A stretch of DNA of 64,000 nucleotides from Acidobacteriota bacterium. GTDB lineage: Bacteria > Acidobacteriota > Thermoanaerobaculia > Gp7-AA8. A program made the position numbers and the translations under genes. The stretch covers positions 310,001-374,000 of the forward strand of contig JAFATB010000023.1 in assembly GCA_019244185.1 (NCBI GenBank), in the 5' to 3' direction. Positions 33,634 through 43,654 of this stretch are shown here, piece after piece. The notes beneath the pieces were generated by a model that worked only from the letters and a program-made list of their open reading frames with translations, ran no database searches and had not been told where the DNA came from. The stretch's first letter is position 1, and every line of letters begins with the position of its first letter.

Positions 33634-35727
33634 ATGAAGCTGCGCGACGCACTGCTGCGCTATCGCAAGGATCCGCGCTTCATCATCTCGGTGCCGCTGG
33701 TGATCCTCGCGGCGACGAGCCTCGTCTACTACGCGACGCAGCAGGCGAAAGAGCTGTCGCCCGAGGCGTTGAGCAGCCAAGTGCTGCTGTTCGTCTTGTC
33801 GAACATCAACCTGCTGCTGATCATCGGCATCCTCTTCGTGCTGCTGCGCGGGTTCGTCAAGCTCGTGCTCGAACGGCAGCGCGGCATCATCGGCTCGCGG
33901 TTCCGCACGAAGCTCGTCGTGACGTACGTCGCCACGTCGCTGCTGCCGGTCGTGCTGCTCTTCCTCGTCGCCACCGACCTTCTGCGCGTGTCGATCGACC
34001 GCTGGTTCGCGACGCCGGTGCGGAAGATCCTCGAGAACAGCGAGGCCATCGCGCAGCGCGCGCAGGATCAGGCCGCCGACATCGCCACCGGCGCCGCGCG
34101 CGAGATCGCCGCGAATCCCGCCGCGCGCGACGCGGCGCACATCGACGACGTGCTCGCGCACGTGCGGCAGTTCCACGGCGTGGACATGGTCGGCGTCTAC
34201 CGCGGCGGCATTCTCGTGAAGGCGCAGGCGAATCCGCGCGCGCCGATTCAGGAAGTCACCGATCCGTCGTCGCGCTTTCTCGAAGAGGTCGCCCAGAAAG
34301 GCCGCGCCGTGAAGATCGACGTCATCGCCAGCGGCAAGTGGATCCGCGCCGGCGTGCCCCTCGGCGGCGACGCGCAGGACGTCGCCATCGCCGGCGTGTT
34401 CATCCCCGCGTCCGTGTCGCGGATGATCGACGAGTCGATCATCGCCCACAAAAACTTCCAGCAGCTGCACTCGCAGCGGCAGACGCTGAAGGCATCGCAG
34501 ACGATGCTCTTTCTCGCGGTGACGCTGGCCATTCTCTTCGGCACGTTGTGGACCTCGATCTACGCGTCGCGGCGCATCACCGTGCCGATCAAAGCGCTCG
34601 CCGAGGCGACGTCGCTCATCGCCGAAGGCGGCGTCGGACATCGCATCGAGGTCGCGGCCACGGACGAAGTCGGACGCCTCATCGAATCGTTCAATGACAT
34701 GTCGTCGCAGCTCGCGTCGCAACGGCGCGAGCTCACGGATACGAACCGCTTCATGACCACCGTGCTCGAGAGCGTGAGCACCGGCATCCTCGCGTTCACC
34801 GACGAGCTCGAGCTGCTGTCGATCAACCGCGCCGCGCTGCAGATGCTGCAGCTCGATCCGCCGCTCCCCGGCACGCCCCTCGGCACGCTGCTGCGCGGCG
34901 AGCTCGCGCCGGTGGCGATGGCGCTGCAGGAGCTCACCGTCGGTCCGCCGCGCTCGCGCGAGGTCGCGCTCATCGTGCACGGCGAGCTGCACTACCTCGA
35001 GCTCTCCGCCGCGCGGCTCTCCGGCGGCGGCGGCTCCGGCTGGGTGCTCGCCATCGAGGAATCGACGCAGCTCGTGCAGGCGCAGAAGCTCGCCGCGTGG
35101 AACGAAGCCGCGCGCCGCATCGCGCACGAGATCAAGAATCCGCTGACGCCGATCCAGCTCTCCGCCGAGCGCATGGCCAGGAAATTCGGGAAGAACGAGC
35201 CGGCGATCGAAGAAGGTTGCCGCACGATCGTCACCGAAGTCAGCCAGCTCACGCGGATGGTCGACGAGTTCTCGCGCTTCGCGCGCATGCCGGCCATTCA
35301 TCTGCGGCACGCGCAGCTCGCGGACATCCTGCAGCAGGCCGCGAGTCTCTATCGCGACACGAAGCGCGGCGTGAGCATCGCCGTCGACGTCGCGCCGGAC
35401 CTCGAGCTGCTGATGGATCCCGAACAGATCCGCCGCGCGGTCGGCAACCTGCTCAAGAACGCGGTCGAGGCGACCGACGCCGGCGAGATCCGCGTCTCCG
35501 CGCGGCGCGCGCCGCACCGCGTCGTCATCGAAGTGGCCGATCCCGGCCGCGGCGTTCCCGACAACGACAAGGACAAGCTCTTTCTCCCGTACTTTTCGAC
35601 GAAAGGGCGCGGCACCGGACTCGGCCTCGCCATCGTCCATCGCATCGTCCGCGACCACGACGGACAGATTCACGTGCACGACAACCATCCGAAGGGAACG
35701 CGCTTCGAGATCGAGCTCCCCGCGTAA
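33634..35727 (+). CDS. ntrY: NtrY-like membrane histidine kinase
   Basis: A 697-residue sensor. Two N-terminal helices (about 16-35 and 48-70), a third near 90-110, an extracytoplasmic sensor region (about 125-275), then another helix, a HAMP domain (KALAEATSLIAEGGVGHRIE), a PAS domain (about 370-470) and a kinase core: H-box WNEAARRIAHEIKNPLTPIQ, N-box GNLLKNAVEATDAG, G1 VADPGRGVPDNDKDKLFLPY and G2 KGRGTGLGLAIVHRIV. Typical NtrY architecture. It lies four bases after DUF4390 and three bases before ntrX, so all three form one operon. The signal sensed is unknown. Confidence 0.92.
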   Translation: MKLRDALLRYRKDPRFIISVPLVILAATSLVYYATQQAKELSPEALSSQVLLFVLSNINLLLIIGILFVLLRGFVKLVLERQRGIIGSRFRTKLVVTYVATSLLPVVLLFLVATDLLRVSIDRWFATPVRKILENSEAIAQRAQDQAADIATGAAREIAANPAARDAAHIDDVLAHVRQFHGVDMVGVYRGGILVKAQANPRAPIQEVTDPSSRFLEEVAQKGRAVKIDVIASGKWIRAGVPLGGDAQDVAIAGVFIPASVSRMIDESIIAHKNFQQLHSQRQTLKASQTMLFLAVTLAILFGTLWTSIYASRRITVPIKALAEATSLIAEGGVGHRIEVAATDEVGRLIESFNDMSSQLASQRRELTDTNRFMTTVLESVSTGILAFTDELELLSINRAALQMLQLDPPLPGTPLGTLLRGELAPVAMALQELTVGPPRSREVALIVHGELHYLELSAARLSGGGGSGWVLAIEESTQLVQAQKLAAWNEAARRIAHEIKNPLTPIQLSAERMARKFGKNEPAIEEGCRTIVTEVSQLTRMVDEFSRFARMPAIHLRHAQLADILQQAASLYRDTKRGVSIAVDVAPDLELLMDPEQIRRAVGNLLKNAVEATDAGEIRVSARRAPHRVVIEVADPGRGVPDNDKDKLFLPYFSTKGRGTGLGLAIVHRIVRDHDGQIHVHDNHPKGTRFEIELPA

Positions 35728-35730
35728 GTC

Positions 35731-37077
<1,347 letters not shown>

Positions 37078-37117
37078 CGTGAAATAGAGCCCGCGGGCGA
37101 CGCGTTAGCGGCGTTGC

Positions 37118-37146
37118 TTGACAGCGGACCAGTCGCTGACTAAAGT
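37118..37146 (+). promoter_or_regulatory. Strong sigma-70 promoter of the tRNA-Gly gene
   Basis: TTGACA, exactly 17 bases, TAAAGT. The -35 is a full consensus match. The -10 ends 12 bases before the mature tRNA 5' end, so only a short 5' leader is removed by RNase P. Confidence 0.8.
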
Positions 37147-37158
37147 TCGCCGTCCAAC

Positions 37159-37234
<76 letters not shown>

Positions 37235-37314
37235 AACACCGATGATCCGAAGGGCCGCGACACGCAAGTCGCGGCCCTTCGCGTTTCGGGAGGTGGTACC
37301 TTCATGCTGCCGCC

Positions 37315-39114
37315 ATGACGGAACGGGCGAGCGGTTCGCGCTCCCGCAGCCTTGCGCCGGGGTTTCTCGTCGACGGGAAGTACGAGATCGTCGGACTTCT
37401 CGGAGCCGGAGGCATGGGCGAGGTCTACAAAGCGCGCCACGTGCACCTCGGCGCGTTCCGCTGCATCAAGGTCATGAAGCCGAGCCTCATGGCCAACGAG
37501 ACCTACAAGCAGCGCTTCCTGCGTGAGGCGCGCCTCGCGACGCAGATCCACCATCCGAACGTCGCGGCGATGCACGACTTCTCGATCCTCGGCGACGGCA
37601 CGAGCTACATGGTCGCGGAGTTCATCGACGGCACGACCGTGCGCCAGTGGGAAACCGCGAACGGCCGCTTCCCGCTCGCGCTCGCCGTCGAGGTGGCCGT
37701 GCAGGTTCTCAGCGGACTCGATCACCTCCACCGCCGCGGTCTCCTGCATCGCGACATCTCCGCCGACAACGTGATGCTGTCGTTCGACACTGACGATCGC
37801 CTGCTCGTGAAGATCATCGACCTCGGCGTTGCGAAAGACGTCTCGCGCGGCCAGGATCCCGACGCGAACCCCGACACGACGCAGGCCGGCGTGATGATCG
37901 GCAATCCGAAGTACATGTCGCCCGAGCAGCTCGGCGAGCTCGAACCGGGCGAGACGCTCGACGGCCGCACCGATCTCTACTCCCTCGGCATCGTGCTGTA
38001 CGAGATGCTGACCGGCGTGCCGCCGTTCTCCGCGCGCACGTCGAACGGCTACATCATCAAACATCTCACCGAGGCGCCGCCGACGTTCGCGGATGCAAAC
38101 CCGGGCCTCGATCTTCCCGCGGGACTCGAGGCCGTCGTGCAGCGCGCGCTCGCGAAACATCGCAATCAGCGCTTTCCGAGCGCGCGCGCCTTCTCGGATG
38201 CGCTGTCGCGCTACGCGTCGCCGGCGCAGGAAGGCTTTCTGCGTACCGAAGTGCCGACGCCCGGCACCGGCGCGGAAGAGGCGTGGCACAAGGCGACCGC
38301 CATCGACACGTACAACGCGCTGCGCGACTTTCGCGCGCGCTTTCCCGCGCATCGCGTGGAGGAAGCGACGAACGCGCTCGCCGAGCGACTCGGCTTCGAC
38401 ACCGCCGCGGCGATCGACACCGAAGACGCGTGGCTCGACTATCTCGAACGCTGGGGCGAAGACCGGCACGCCGCGCAGGCGCGCGAGCGGCTCGAGCACG
38501 TGAAGGCGCGCGAGGCGACGGCGTACAGCGTCGCGGTGGAGATGAAGAGCGCCGCCGCGTGGCGCGCGTACCTCGAGGAGTTTCCCGACGCGCGGCGCAG
38601 CGGCGAGGCGGAGTCGCATCTGCGCGAGGCGCTCGCGTTCGAGGAAGCGCGCGGCGTCGACACCGTCGCGGCGTGGGGACTCTTCCTCCTCAACTATCCG
38701 GCGGGCCTGCACGAGTACGCCGCGCGCGAGCGGCTCGAAACGCTCGAAGCCGCCGACGAGCGCGCGTGGGAAGACGCAAAAGCGCAGACCACGCCGGCGG
38801 CGCTGCACGCGTATCTGCAGGGACGTCCTGGCGGCAAGTACGCGGGCGACGCGGCGCGCGCGCTGGGACGCATGGCCATCGTCGAAGGCGACTTCGACGC
38901 CGCGTGGGAGAAGGGCACCGTCGCCGCGTGGGACGAGTACATCGCGGCGCATCCCGACGGCGCGCGCATCGACGATGCACGCACTTGCCGTCAGGAAGCG
39001 CAGGAGTACGAGCTCGCCGCGAGCATGAACACGAAGGTGATGTGGCGCGCGTTCCTCAAGGCGTGGCCGCAAGGGCGGCATCGCCTCGACGCCGAAGTGC
39101 GGCTGCGCAGCTGA
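37315..39114 (+). CDS. Ser/Thr protein kinase with C-terminal tryptophan-rich helical repeats
   Basis: A 599-residue cytosolic protein with no membrane helix. Kinase domain (about 20-300): GAGGMGEVYKARH glycine loop, IKVMKP lysine, HRDISADNVML catalytic loop, VKIIDLGVAKD (DLG for DFG), YMSPEQL and TDLYSLGIVLYEMLTG. It looks active. The second half has about six repeats of 45-55 residues with a pattern like AAWRAYLEEFPD, AAWGLFLLNYPAG and AAWDEYIAAHPDG, probably forming an alpha-solenoid for partner binding. ATG 37315 lies 12 bases after a TACCTT box. Confidence 0.88.
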   Translation: MTERASGSRSRSLAPGFLVDGKYEIVGLLGAGGMGEVYKARHVHLGAFRCIKVMKPSLMANETYKQRFLREARLATQIHHPNVAAMHDFSILGDGTSYMVAEFIDGTTVRQWETANGRFPLALAVEVAVQVLSGLDHLHRRGLLHRDISADNVMLSFDTDDRLLVKIIDLGVAKDVSRGQDPDANPDTTQAGVMIGNPKYMSPEQLGELEPGETLDGRTDLYSLGIVLYEMLTGVPPFSARTSNGYIIKHLTEAPPTFADANPGLDLPAGLEAVVQRALAKHRNQRFPSARAFSDALSRYASPAQEGFLRTEVPTPGTGAEEAWHKATAIDTYNALRDFRARFPAHRVEEATNALAERLGFDTAAAIDTEDAWLDYLERWGEDRHAAQARERLEHVKAREATAYSVAVEMKSAAAWRAYLEEFPDARRSGEAESHLREALAFEEARGVDTVAAWGLFLLNYPAGLHEYAARERLETLEAADERAWEDAKAQTTPAALHAYLQGRPGGKYAGDAARALGRMAIVEGDFDAAWEKGTVAAWDEYIAAHPDGARIDDARTCRQEAQEYELAASMNTKVMWRAFLKAWPQGRHRLDAEVRLRS

Positions 39115-39120
39115 CCGACA

Positions 39121-39525
39121 TCACGCGCGCCAGACCCACGGCCGCTGCGCGTCCGCGATCGGGCGAAACGCGTCGGCGTAGTGCGTCACGCGAAAGCGCC
39201 GGCCGGTCCAGTAGAGCGACAGGATGTCGTAGCGCAACTGCAAGTCCGCGTACTTTGCGGCGTAGCGATCGCCGAGGCGGATGAGGCGCTCGCGTTTTGC
39301 ACGATCGACGGCTTCGTGTCCTTCGCCGGCACGCTCGGTCTGCCGCGTCTTCACCTCGGCGATGACGAGCGTCTTGCCACGGCGCACGACGAGATCGACT
39401 TCGCCCGCGTGCGAGCGCTCGTTCCGCGCGACGATCGCGTAGCCGCGGAAGCGATAGAACCACGCCGCGCGACGCTCGCCGCGCCGGCCGAGGATTGCGG
39501 GCGGAAGCGGCTTCGCGCCAAACAT
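39121..39525 (-). CDS. yraN: YraN/UPF0102 family endonuclease-like protein
   Basis: A 134-residue protein with the restriction-endonuclease-like fold typical of YraN. Motifs: GERRAAWFYRFRGYAIVARN, then GEVDLVVRRGKTLVIAEVKTR, where the GEVDLV Asp and the EVK Glu/Lys form the usual metal-binding site. Function in vivo is not established; it is often found near DNA-processing genes such as dprA. Start ATG 39525 follows two bases after the mutL stop, so it is co-transcribed with this repair gene. Confidence 0.88.
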   Translation of the reverse strand: MFGAKPLPPAILGRRGERRAAWFYRFRGYAIVARNERSHAGEVDLVVRRGKTLVIAEVKTRQTERAGEGHEAVDRAKRERLIRLGDRYAAKYADLQLRYDILSLYWTGRRFRVTHYADAFRPIADAQRPWVWRA

Positions 39526-39527
39526 GG

Positions 39528-41330
39528 CTACTTGCGGTGAAAGTGGCGCTCGATGTCGAGGTGCTTGATGTCGACGATGATCGGGCGTCCGTGCGGACAC
39601 GCGAACGGATTCGACGACTGCAGCAGCTCCGACACCACGCGCGCCATCTCTTCGCCGGACAGCGGACGATGCACTTTGATCGCCGCCTGACACGCGAGCG
39701 ACGCGGCGATGCGCTCGCGCACGCGCGTCACGTGCGACGCTTTCTCCTCGCTCGACGCGTCGATCAGCTTGTGCAGGAACGAGTCGACGTCGTTGCGCAG
39801 CAGCTCCGCCGGCAACGCCGTGATCGCGAACGCGTTGCCGGAGAAGCGCTCGATGTCGAAGCCGACGTCGCGCAGCTCGCCGACGTGCGAGTCGAGCACC
39901 GCGCATTCGGCGGCGCCCGTCTCGTAGAGGATCGGCGTGAGGAGCTGCTGCGACACCGGCGCTCGCGCTTCGACGCGCGAGAGGTAGCGGTCGTACAGCA
40001 CGCGCTCGTGCGCGACGTGCTGATCGACGAGCCGCAGTCCGCCCGGCGCGTCGATGAGGATGTAGCTCAGGCGGTACTGGCCGATGACGCGCCCCTTCAG
40101 ATCGCCGAGCTGCGGCGCGGGCGCTTCGTCCTCGATTTCCACGGCCGCGCGCGGCGGCTGCACGATCGCTTCTTTCTGAAAGAGCGGCGTGAACTCCGGC
40201 GTCCAGCGCGGACCGCGCTCGTCGTAGCGCTGCGCTGGAAAGAGCTGCGGCGCGTACGCGGCCGAAGTCTGCGACGCGCCTGAGCGCGGCGCCTGCATGT
40301 CGAACGGCGACGGCGCGCTCTCGCGCAGCAATGCCGCGCCTTCTTCCGCGCCGCCGAGCGCGCGCTTGATCGCCTGCTCGACCGCGACGTGCACCTGCGA
40401 CGAATCGCGGAAGCGCACTTCCGTCTTCGCCGGATGCACGTTGACGTCGACGAGCTCCGGCGGGACGTCGAGAAAAAGAACGATCGCCGGATGTCCCTCG
40501 AAGTCGAACTGCTCGGCCGCGCGATTCGCGGCATGCGTCAGCACGCGGTCTTTGACGAGGCGCCCGTTGACGAAGAAGAACTGGTGGCGCCGCGAGCCGT
40601 AGCGCAGGCCGCGCGTCACGAAGCCGCTCACGCGCGCGGCGCCGATCTCCGAGGCGATCTCCTCGAGGTGCGGCGCGGCGTCGTTGCCGAGGATCTGCAG
40701 GACGCGCTCGCGTCCATCGGCGGCGGGCGCGAGGTCGAGCACGACGCGGCCGTTGTGCTCGACGCGGAACGCGCGCGAGGGGAGGGGCAGCGCGTACGAC
40801 GAGACGACGCTGACGATCGCGCGGAACTCCGCGTCGGCGCCGCGCAGGAACTTCCGGCGCGCGGGTACGTTCTCGAAGAGCTCGCGCACGGAGATCGTCG
40901 TGCCGCGGTCGCGCGCCGCGGGACGCACGCCGCGCGCGGCGGTGAGCGGATCGCATTCGATCTCCACCGCCTCGCCGCGCTCGTTGTCGGACGTCGTCAG
41001 CGTGAAGCGCGAGACGCTGGCGATCGACGGCAGCGCCTCCCCGCGGAAGCCGAGCGTGCGCACGCGCGTGAGGTCGTCGAAGACGCGGATCTTCGAGGTG
41101 GCGTGGCGTTCGAGTGCGAGCAGCGCGTCGTCGTGTGACATGCCGCAGCCGTCGTCGCGGATCTCGATGCGTTTGCGGCCGCCTTGTTCGAGGAGGATGT
41201 CGATGGTCGTGGCGCCGGCGTCGATCGCGTTTTCGACGAGTTCTTTGACGACGGACGACGGGCGTTCGACCACCTCTCCCGCCGCGATCTGATTGACGAG
41301 ATCGGTCGGCAGGACGTGGATGCGGGGCAT
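39528..41330 (-). CDS. mutL: DNA mismatch repair protein MutL
   Basis: A 600-residue GHKL ATPase and dimerisation protein. ATPase motifs: NQIAAGEVVERPSSVVKEL, ENAIDAGATTIDI, RDDGCGM, ATSKIRVFDDLTRVRTLGFR-type segment with GFRGEALPSIASV, and VDVNVHPAKTEVRF. The C-terminal domain has VDQHVAHERVLYDRYL and CPHGRPIIVDI. The endonuclease metal motif of nicking MutLs (DQHAxxExxxxE) is present but altered at the Ala and at the last Glu, which is Asp here. No Shine-Dalgarno is present; TAGAAT lies six bases before the ATG. Confidence 0.96.
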   Translation of the reverse strand: MPRIHVLPTDLVNQIAAGEVVERPSSVVKELVENAIDAGATTIDILLEQGGRKRIEIRDDGCGMSHDDALLALERHATSKIRVFDDLTRVRTLGFRGEALPSIASVSRFTLTTSDNERGEAVEIECDPLTAARGVRPAARDRGTTISVRELFENVPARRKFLRGADAEFRAIVSVVSSYALPLPSRAFRVEHNGRVVLDLAPAADGRERVLQILGNDAAPHLEEIASEIGAARVSGFVTRGLRYGSRRHQFFFVNGRLVKDRVLTHAANRAAEQFDFEGHPAIVLFLDVPPELVDVNVHPAKTEVRFRDSSQVHVAVEQAIKRALGGAEEGAALLRESAPSPFDMQAPRSGASQTSAAYAPQLFPAQRYDERGPRWTPEFTPLFQKEAIVQPPRAAVEIEDEAPAPQLGDLKGRVIGQYRLSYILIDAPGGLRLVDQHVAHERVLYDRYLSRVEARAPVSQQLLTPILYETGAAECAVLDSHVGELRDVGFDIERFSGNAFAITALPAELLRNDVDSFLHKLIDASSEEKASHVTRVRERIAASLACQAAIKVHRPLSGEEMARVVSELLQSSNPFACPHGRPIIVDIKHLDIERHFHRK

Positions 41331-41336
41331 GCCGCG

Positions 41337-41342
41337 ATTCTA
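41337..41342 (-). promoter_or_regulatory. -10-like box close to the mutL start
   Basis: TAGAAT on the minus strand ends six bases before the mutL ATG, predicting a leaderless mRNA. No clear -35 was found. Confidence 0.45.
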
Positions 41343-41371
41343 CAGGCACATCCGTTGCTGCCTCGGCACGC

Positions 41372-41521
41372 ATGCGCCGTCTTGCTGCCGCCGTCGGAAT
41401 CGTGCTCGTCCTCGCTCTCGCCCTGACACTGCTCTGGTGCGTCTACGTGCACCACTCGCGCGCCGAGCCGTTCGAGCACGAAGACCGTGCGGTCGTGGCA
41501 CTACCTTCGCGCGCCGCGTGA
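41372..41521 (+). CDS. Small single-pass membrane protein, 49 aa
   Basis: ATG 41372 to TGA 41521. It starts MRR, has one long hydrophobic helix (residues 4-26, VGIVLVLALALTLLWCVYV) and a short polar tail. It diverges from mutL. The helix begins exactly where expected for a signal anchor, but no Shine-Dalgarno or homologue is recognised, so this remains a candidate gene. It would fill the only space between mutL and the sigma-54-type promoter of the BON gene. Confidence 0.35.
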   Translation: MRRLAAAVGIVLVLALALTLLWCVYVHHSRAEPFEHEDRAVVALPSRAA

Positions 41522-41578
41522 ACAGCAAAAATTTCCCGCCGCTGCGCTAACTCTCTCGTAATCCTGATTCAGAAAAGC

Positions 41579-41594
41579 TGGCACGCTCGGTGCT
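41579..41594 (+). promoter_or_regulatory. Sigma-54-type promoter of the BON-domain gene
   Basis: TGGCACG-CTCG-GTGCT: full -24 consensus TGGCACG, invariant GG and GC separated by 10 bases, one mismatch at the first base of TTGC. Transcription would start near 41605, 18 bases before the ATG at 41623. Confidence 0.68.
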
Positions 41595-41622
41595 CTATAG
41601 GCGATCAGGAGATACGAATAAC

Positions 41623-42114
41623 ATGAAGCGCATGATCGTCAGAGCCGCCGCAGCCGCCGCCTTTCTCCTTACGCTGAGCAGCGTGGCGCTCGCAGCAGAG
41701 CCAACCGCTCCCGCCACTACCATCGATCTGACCGACTCGTTCCGTGACTCCGCCACGGTCGACGGTCTTCAGGTTTACCAGCTCGCCGGCATCCTCATCA
41801 TCCGCGGCCGTACGACCGATCCCGCGCAGGCCGCGCTTCTCGCCGACCGCGCCCAGCAACTCGGTTACGCCCGCGTCGCGAACCTCGTGCAGACCGTGCA
41901 TGAGAGCGACGACAGCGCGCTGACCCGCGCGGCCGAACGCGAGCTGGCCATCCACCGCGCTCTCGACGGCTGCCAGTTCACGGTGCACTCCGAAAAGGGT
42001 GTCGTGACGATCGCCGGCCGGGTGCGGCACGAACTGCAGAAGGACGTCGCGGTGCAGGTGCTTCGCGGCATCGACGGCGTGCGCGCCATCGAAACGGATC
42101 TCCAGAAGTTCTAA
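41623..42114 (+). CDS. Secreted BON-domain protein
   Basis: A 163-residue periplasmic protein. A signal peptide ends near ALA-AE (residue 25). The mature part looks like one full BON domain at the C-terminus (CQFTVHSEKGVVTIAGRVRH, VLRGIDGVRAIETDL) and a weaker one before it (VYQLAGILIIRGRTTDPAQA). BON domains bind phospholipid or outer-membrane structures and often appear in osmotic-stress proteins such as OsmY. ATG 41623 is preceded by AGGAG about 12 bases away. It has its own sigma-54-type promoter and terminator, so it is a single-gene unit. Confidence 0.8.
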   Translation: MKRMIVRAAAAAAFLLTLSSVALAAEPTAPATTIDLTDSFRDSATVDGLQVYQLAGILIIRGRTTDPAQAALLADRAQQLGYARVANLVQTVHESDDSALTRAAERELAIHRALDGCQFTVHSEKGVVTIAGRVRHELQKDVAVQVLRGIDGVRAIETDLQKF

Positions 42115-42146
42115 TCAGCCCAAACGAACGAACGAAGGCAGTAAGG

Positions 42147-42180
42147 AAAGGCAGGCCGCCGGGCCTGCCTTTCTCCTTTT
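42147..42180 (+). terminator. Rho-independent terminator after the BON gene
   Basis: AAAGGCAGGCC-gcc-GGGCCTGCCTTT forms a GC-rich 10-bp stem, then CTCCTTTT. It starts 33 bases after the stop codon. The reverse strand could also terminate the facing OMP gene. Confidence 0.85.
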
Positions 42181-42190
42181 GTCGAGATTT

Positions 42191-43474
42191 CTACCGAACC
42201 GTCCGGATGGAGAAGCGCACCTTGGTTCCGGCGTCGATGTCGTCGGGGTGTTTGAGCGTGTGCGCGACGATGAGGCTGAGGTAGATGTCGTAGTCGCGAA
42301 ACGCGAACGCCGACTCGGTGCCGAGGCCGACGTCCGCGACGAGGCGCTTGCTCTTGACCATGTCGGAGTAATTGAAGCCGACCGCGCCGGCGCCGAAGTA
42401 CCCGACGGCGTAGGCCGTGTTCCAGTAGAGCGAGCCGAGGTGATAGTCGCGATTGCGGAAGACCGGCACGAAGAGCTCGTGCGTCATGTGCGTCTCGTGC
42501 GTGCCGATCTCGAAGCCGTTCGTCGCGATCGAGCGCAACGCCTCGCGTCCGCCCAGGCGGAAGAGCTCGTACTGCGGGACGTCGTAGAACTCCCACGGCT
42601 CGAGCGGATCGATCTTCATGTCGCCGTCTTTGTCGGTCGGCACGGGCGGCGGCTCGATGAGGTCGCGCTTGAGGAACGCGCCGACGTGCAGGCGTGAGAA
42701 GACGAACGACGTCGGCGTCAGATCGAAGCGATGCAGGCCTTCCGCCTCGAGCTTCGTGTACTGATAGTCGCCGTTGGCGACGCGGCTCGACTGCGTGATC
42801 GCCGCCGCGAGGCCGGTCTTCTGCGGGCCGATGTCGCGGAAGGCGGTGAGCACCGGTGTAATGCGGCCGCGCTGTTCGCCGACGATGGCGTTCATGCGCT
42901 CGTCGAACTGCGTGCCGTACTGATAGCCGATCTTCGTGTAGATGTTGTTCTTGAGATTGTCGGGACGGTTGATGCCGAAGGTGAGGCGGTCGTCCTGCAG
43001 CAGGAGAAAGTAGCGGTTGTTGTAATCCTTCGGAATGCCGAAGAGCAGCAGGCCGCCGCGCACGCGCTCGAATTCCTTCTGATCGTCGGAGCCGACGTCG
43101 GGAAACGAGATCGAGTCGAAGACACCGAGGCGATAGGTGTAATTGCGCGCGTAATACTTGTAGCGGAGGAAGGTCGAGATGTCGCCGTTGACGAAGCGAT
43201 AATCGATCTGGCTTTCAAAGAGGACGTTGCGGATCAGTTTGCGCAGACGGATGGACGCCTGGCCCTCCGGAAGGTAAATATTGACTGCCGGAAGGGAGTC
43301 TCGCCGTTCGTACGTGGCGCTGGCGGCATCGGAGAGGACGGAGGGCTGCGTCGTCGTGACGGAGGTTGGAGGCGGCGCGGGAGGCGGTGTTTGCGGGTCG
43401 GTCGCCTGCGCGAATGCGAGGCGGCTGAGCGCAAGAATTGCCGTGATCGAAGCGAGAAAACGCGTTTTCGACAT
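42191..43474 (-). CDS. Outer-membrane beta-barrel protein
   Basis: A 427-residue protein with a signal peptide (cut near AFA-QA, residue 22) and a Pro/Thr-rich linker. Afterwards come many alternating amphipathic strands, for example FESQIDYRFVNGDISTFLRY and YTYRLGVFDSISF. The C-terminal part resembles the barrel of surface-antigen proteins (GSLYWNTAYAVGYFGAGAVG, LVADVGLGTESAFAF). It has no POTRA domain. It is a barrel of unknown cargo. Start ATG 43474 is preferred to a TTG two codons earlier. It diverges from the ompA-like gene across a palindrome-bearing spacer. Confidence 0.72.
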   Translation of the reverse strand: MSKTRFLASITAILALSRLAFAQATDPQTPPPAPPPTSVTTTQPSVLSDAASATYERRDSLPAVNIYLPEGQASIRLRKLIRNVLFESQIDYRFVNGDISTFLRYKYYARNYTYRLGVFDSISFPDVGSDDQKEFERVRGGLLLFGIPKDYNNRYFLLLQDDRLTFGINRPDNLKNNIYTKIGYQYGTQFDERMNAIVGEQRGRITPVLTAFRDIGPQKTGLAAAITQSSRVANGDYQYTKLEAEGLHRFDLTPTSFVFSRLHVGAFLKRDLIEPPPVPTDKDGDMKIDPLEPWEFYDVPQYELFRLGGREALRSIATNGFEIGTHETHMTHELFVPVFRNRDYHLGSLYWNTAYAVGYFGAGAVGFNYSDMVKSKRLVADVGLGTESAFAFRDYDIYLSLIVAHTLKHPDDIDAGTKVRFSIRTVR

Positions 43475-43530
43475 GTGCAAAGTCCGTCCTTTTCGAGGGT
43501 GGCAGCTTATACCTCGTGACTCAAGCTATG

Positions 43531-43557
43531 GTAAAGTCAAGCACTTGAAGTCTTTAC
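43531..43557. promoter_or_regulatory. Imperfect palindrome between divergent OMP and OmpA genes
   Basis: Outer arms GTAAAG and CTTTAC enclose inner arms CAAG and CTTG around a CA centre. It lies 57 bases from the OMP start and about 100 from the OmpA start. It is a candidate operator for joint control of two outer-membrane proteins. Confidence 0.4.
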
Positions 43558-43578
43558 GGGAAAGGTTGTCCATCGCTC

Positions 43579-43594
43579 TGGCATATGTTTTGTA
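43579..43594 (+). promoter_or_regulatory. Weak sigma-54-like promoter before the OmpA gene
   Basis: TGGCATATGTTTTGTA keeps GG and the 10-base spacing but has GT in place of the invariant GC at -12. It would give a leader of about 55 bases containing a GCGGC...GCCGC hairpin. Confidence 0.3.
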
Positions 43595-43654
43595 GCGGCG
43601 CGAGCAACGTAGCCGCGAACCGTTACCGTGCGAAGCAGTTTAGGAGGTGTGATT

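Noticed and set aside
39528..41330. Loss of MutL endonuclease activity
   Set aside because: The metal-binding motif is changed conservatively (Ala to Val, last Glu to Asp) and CPHGRP is intact, so loss cannot be concluded.
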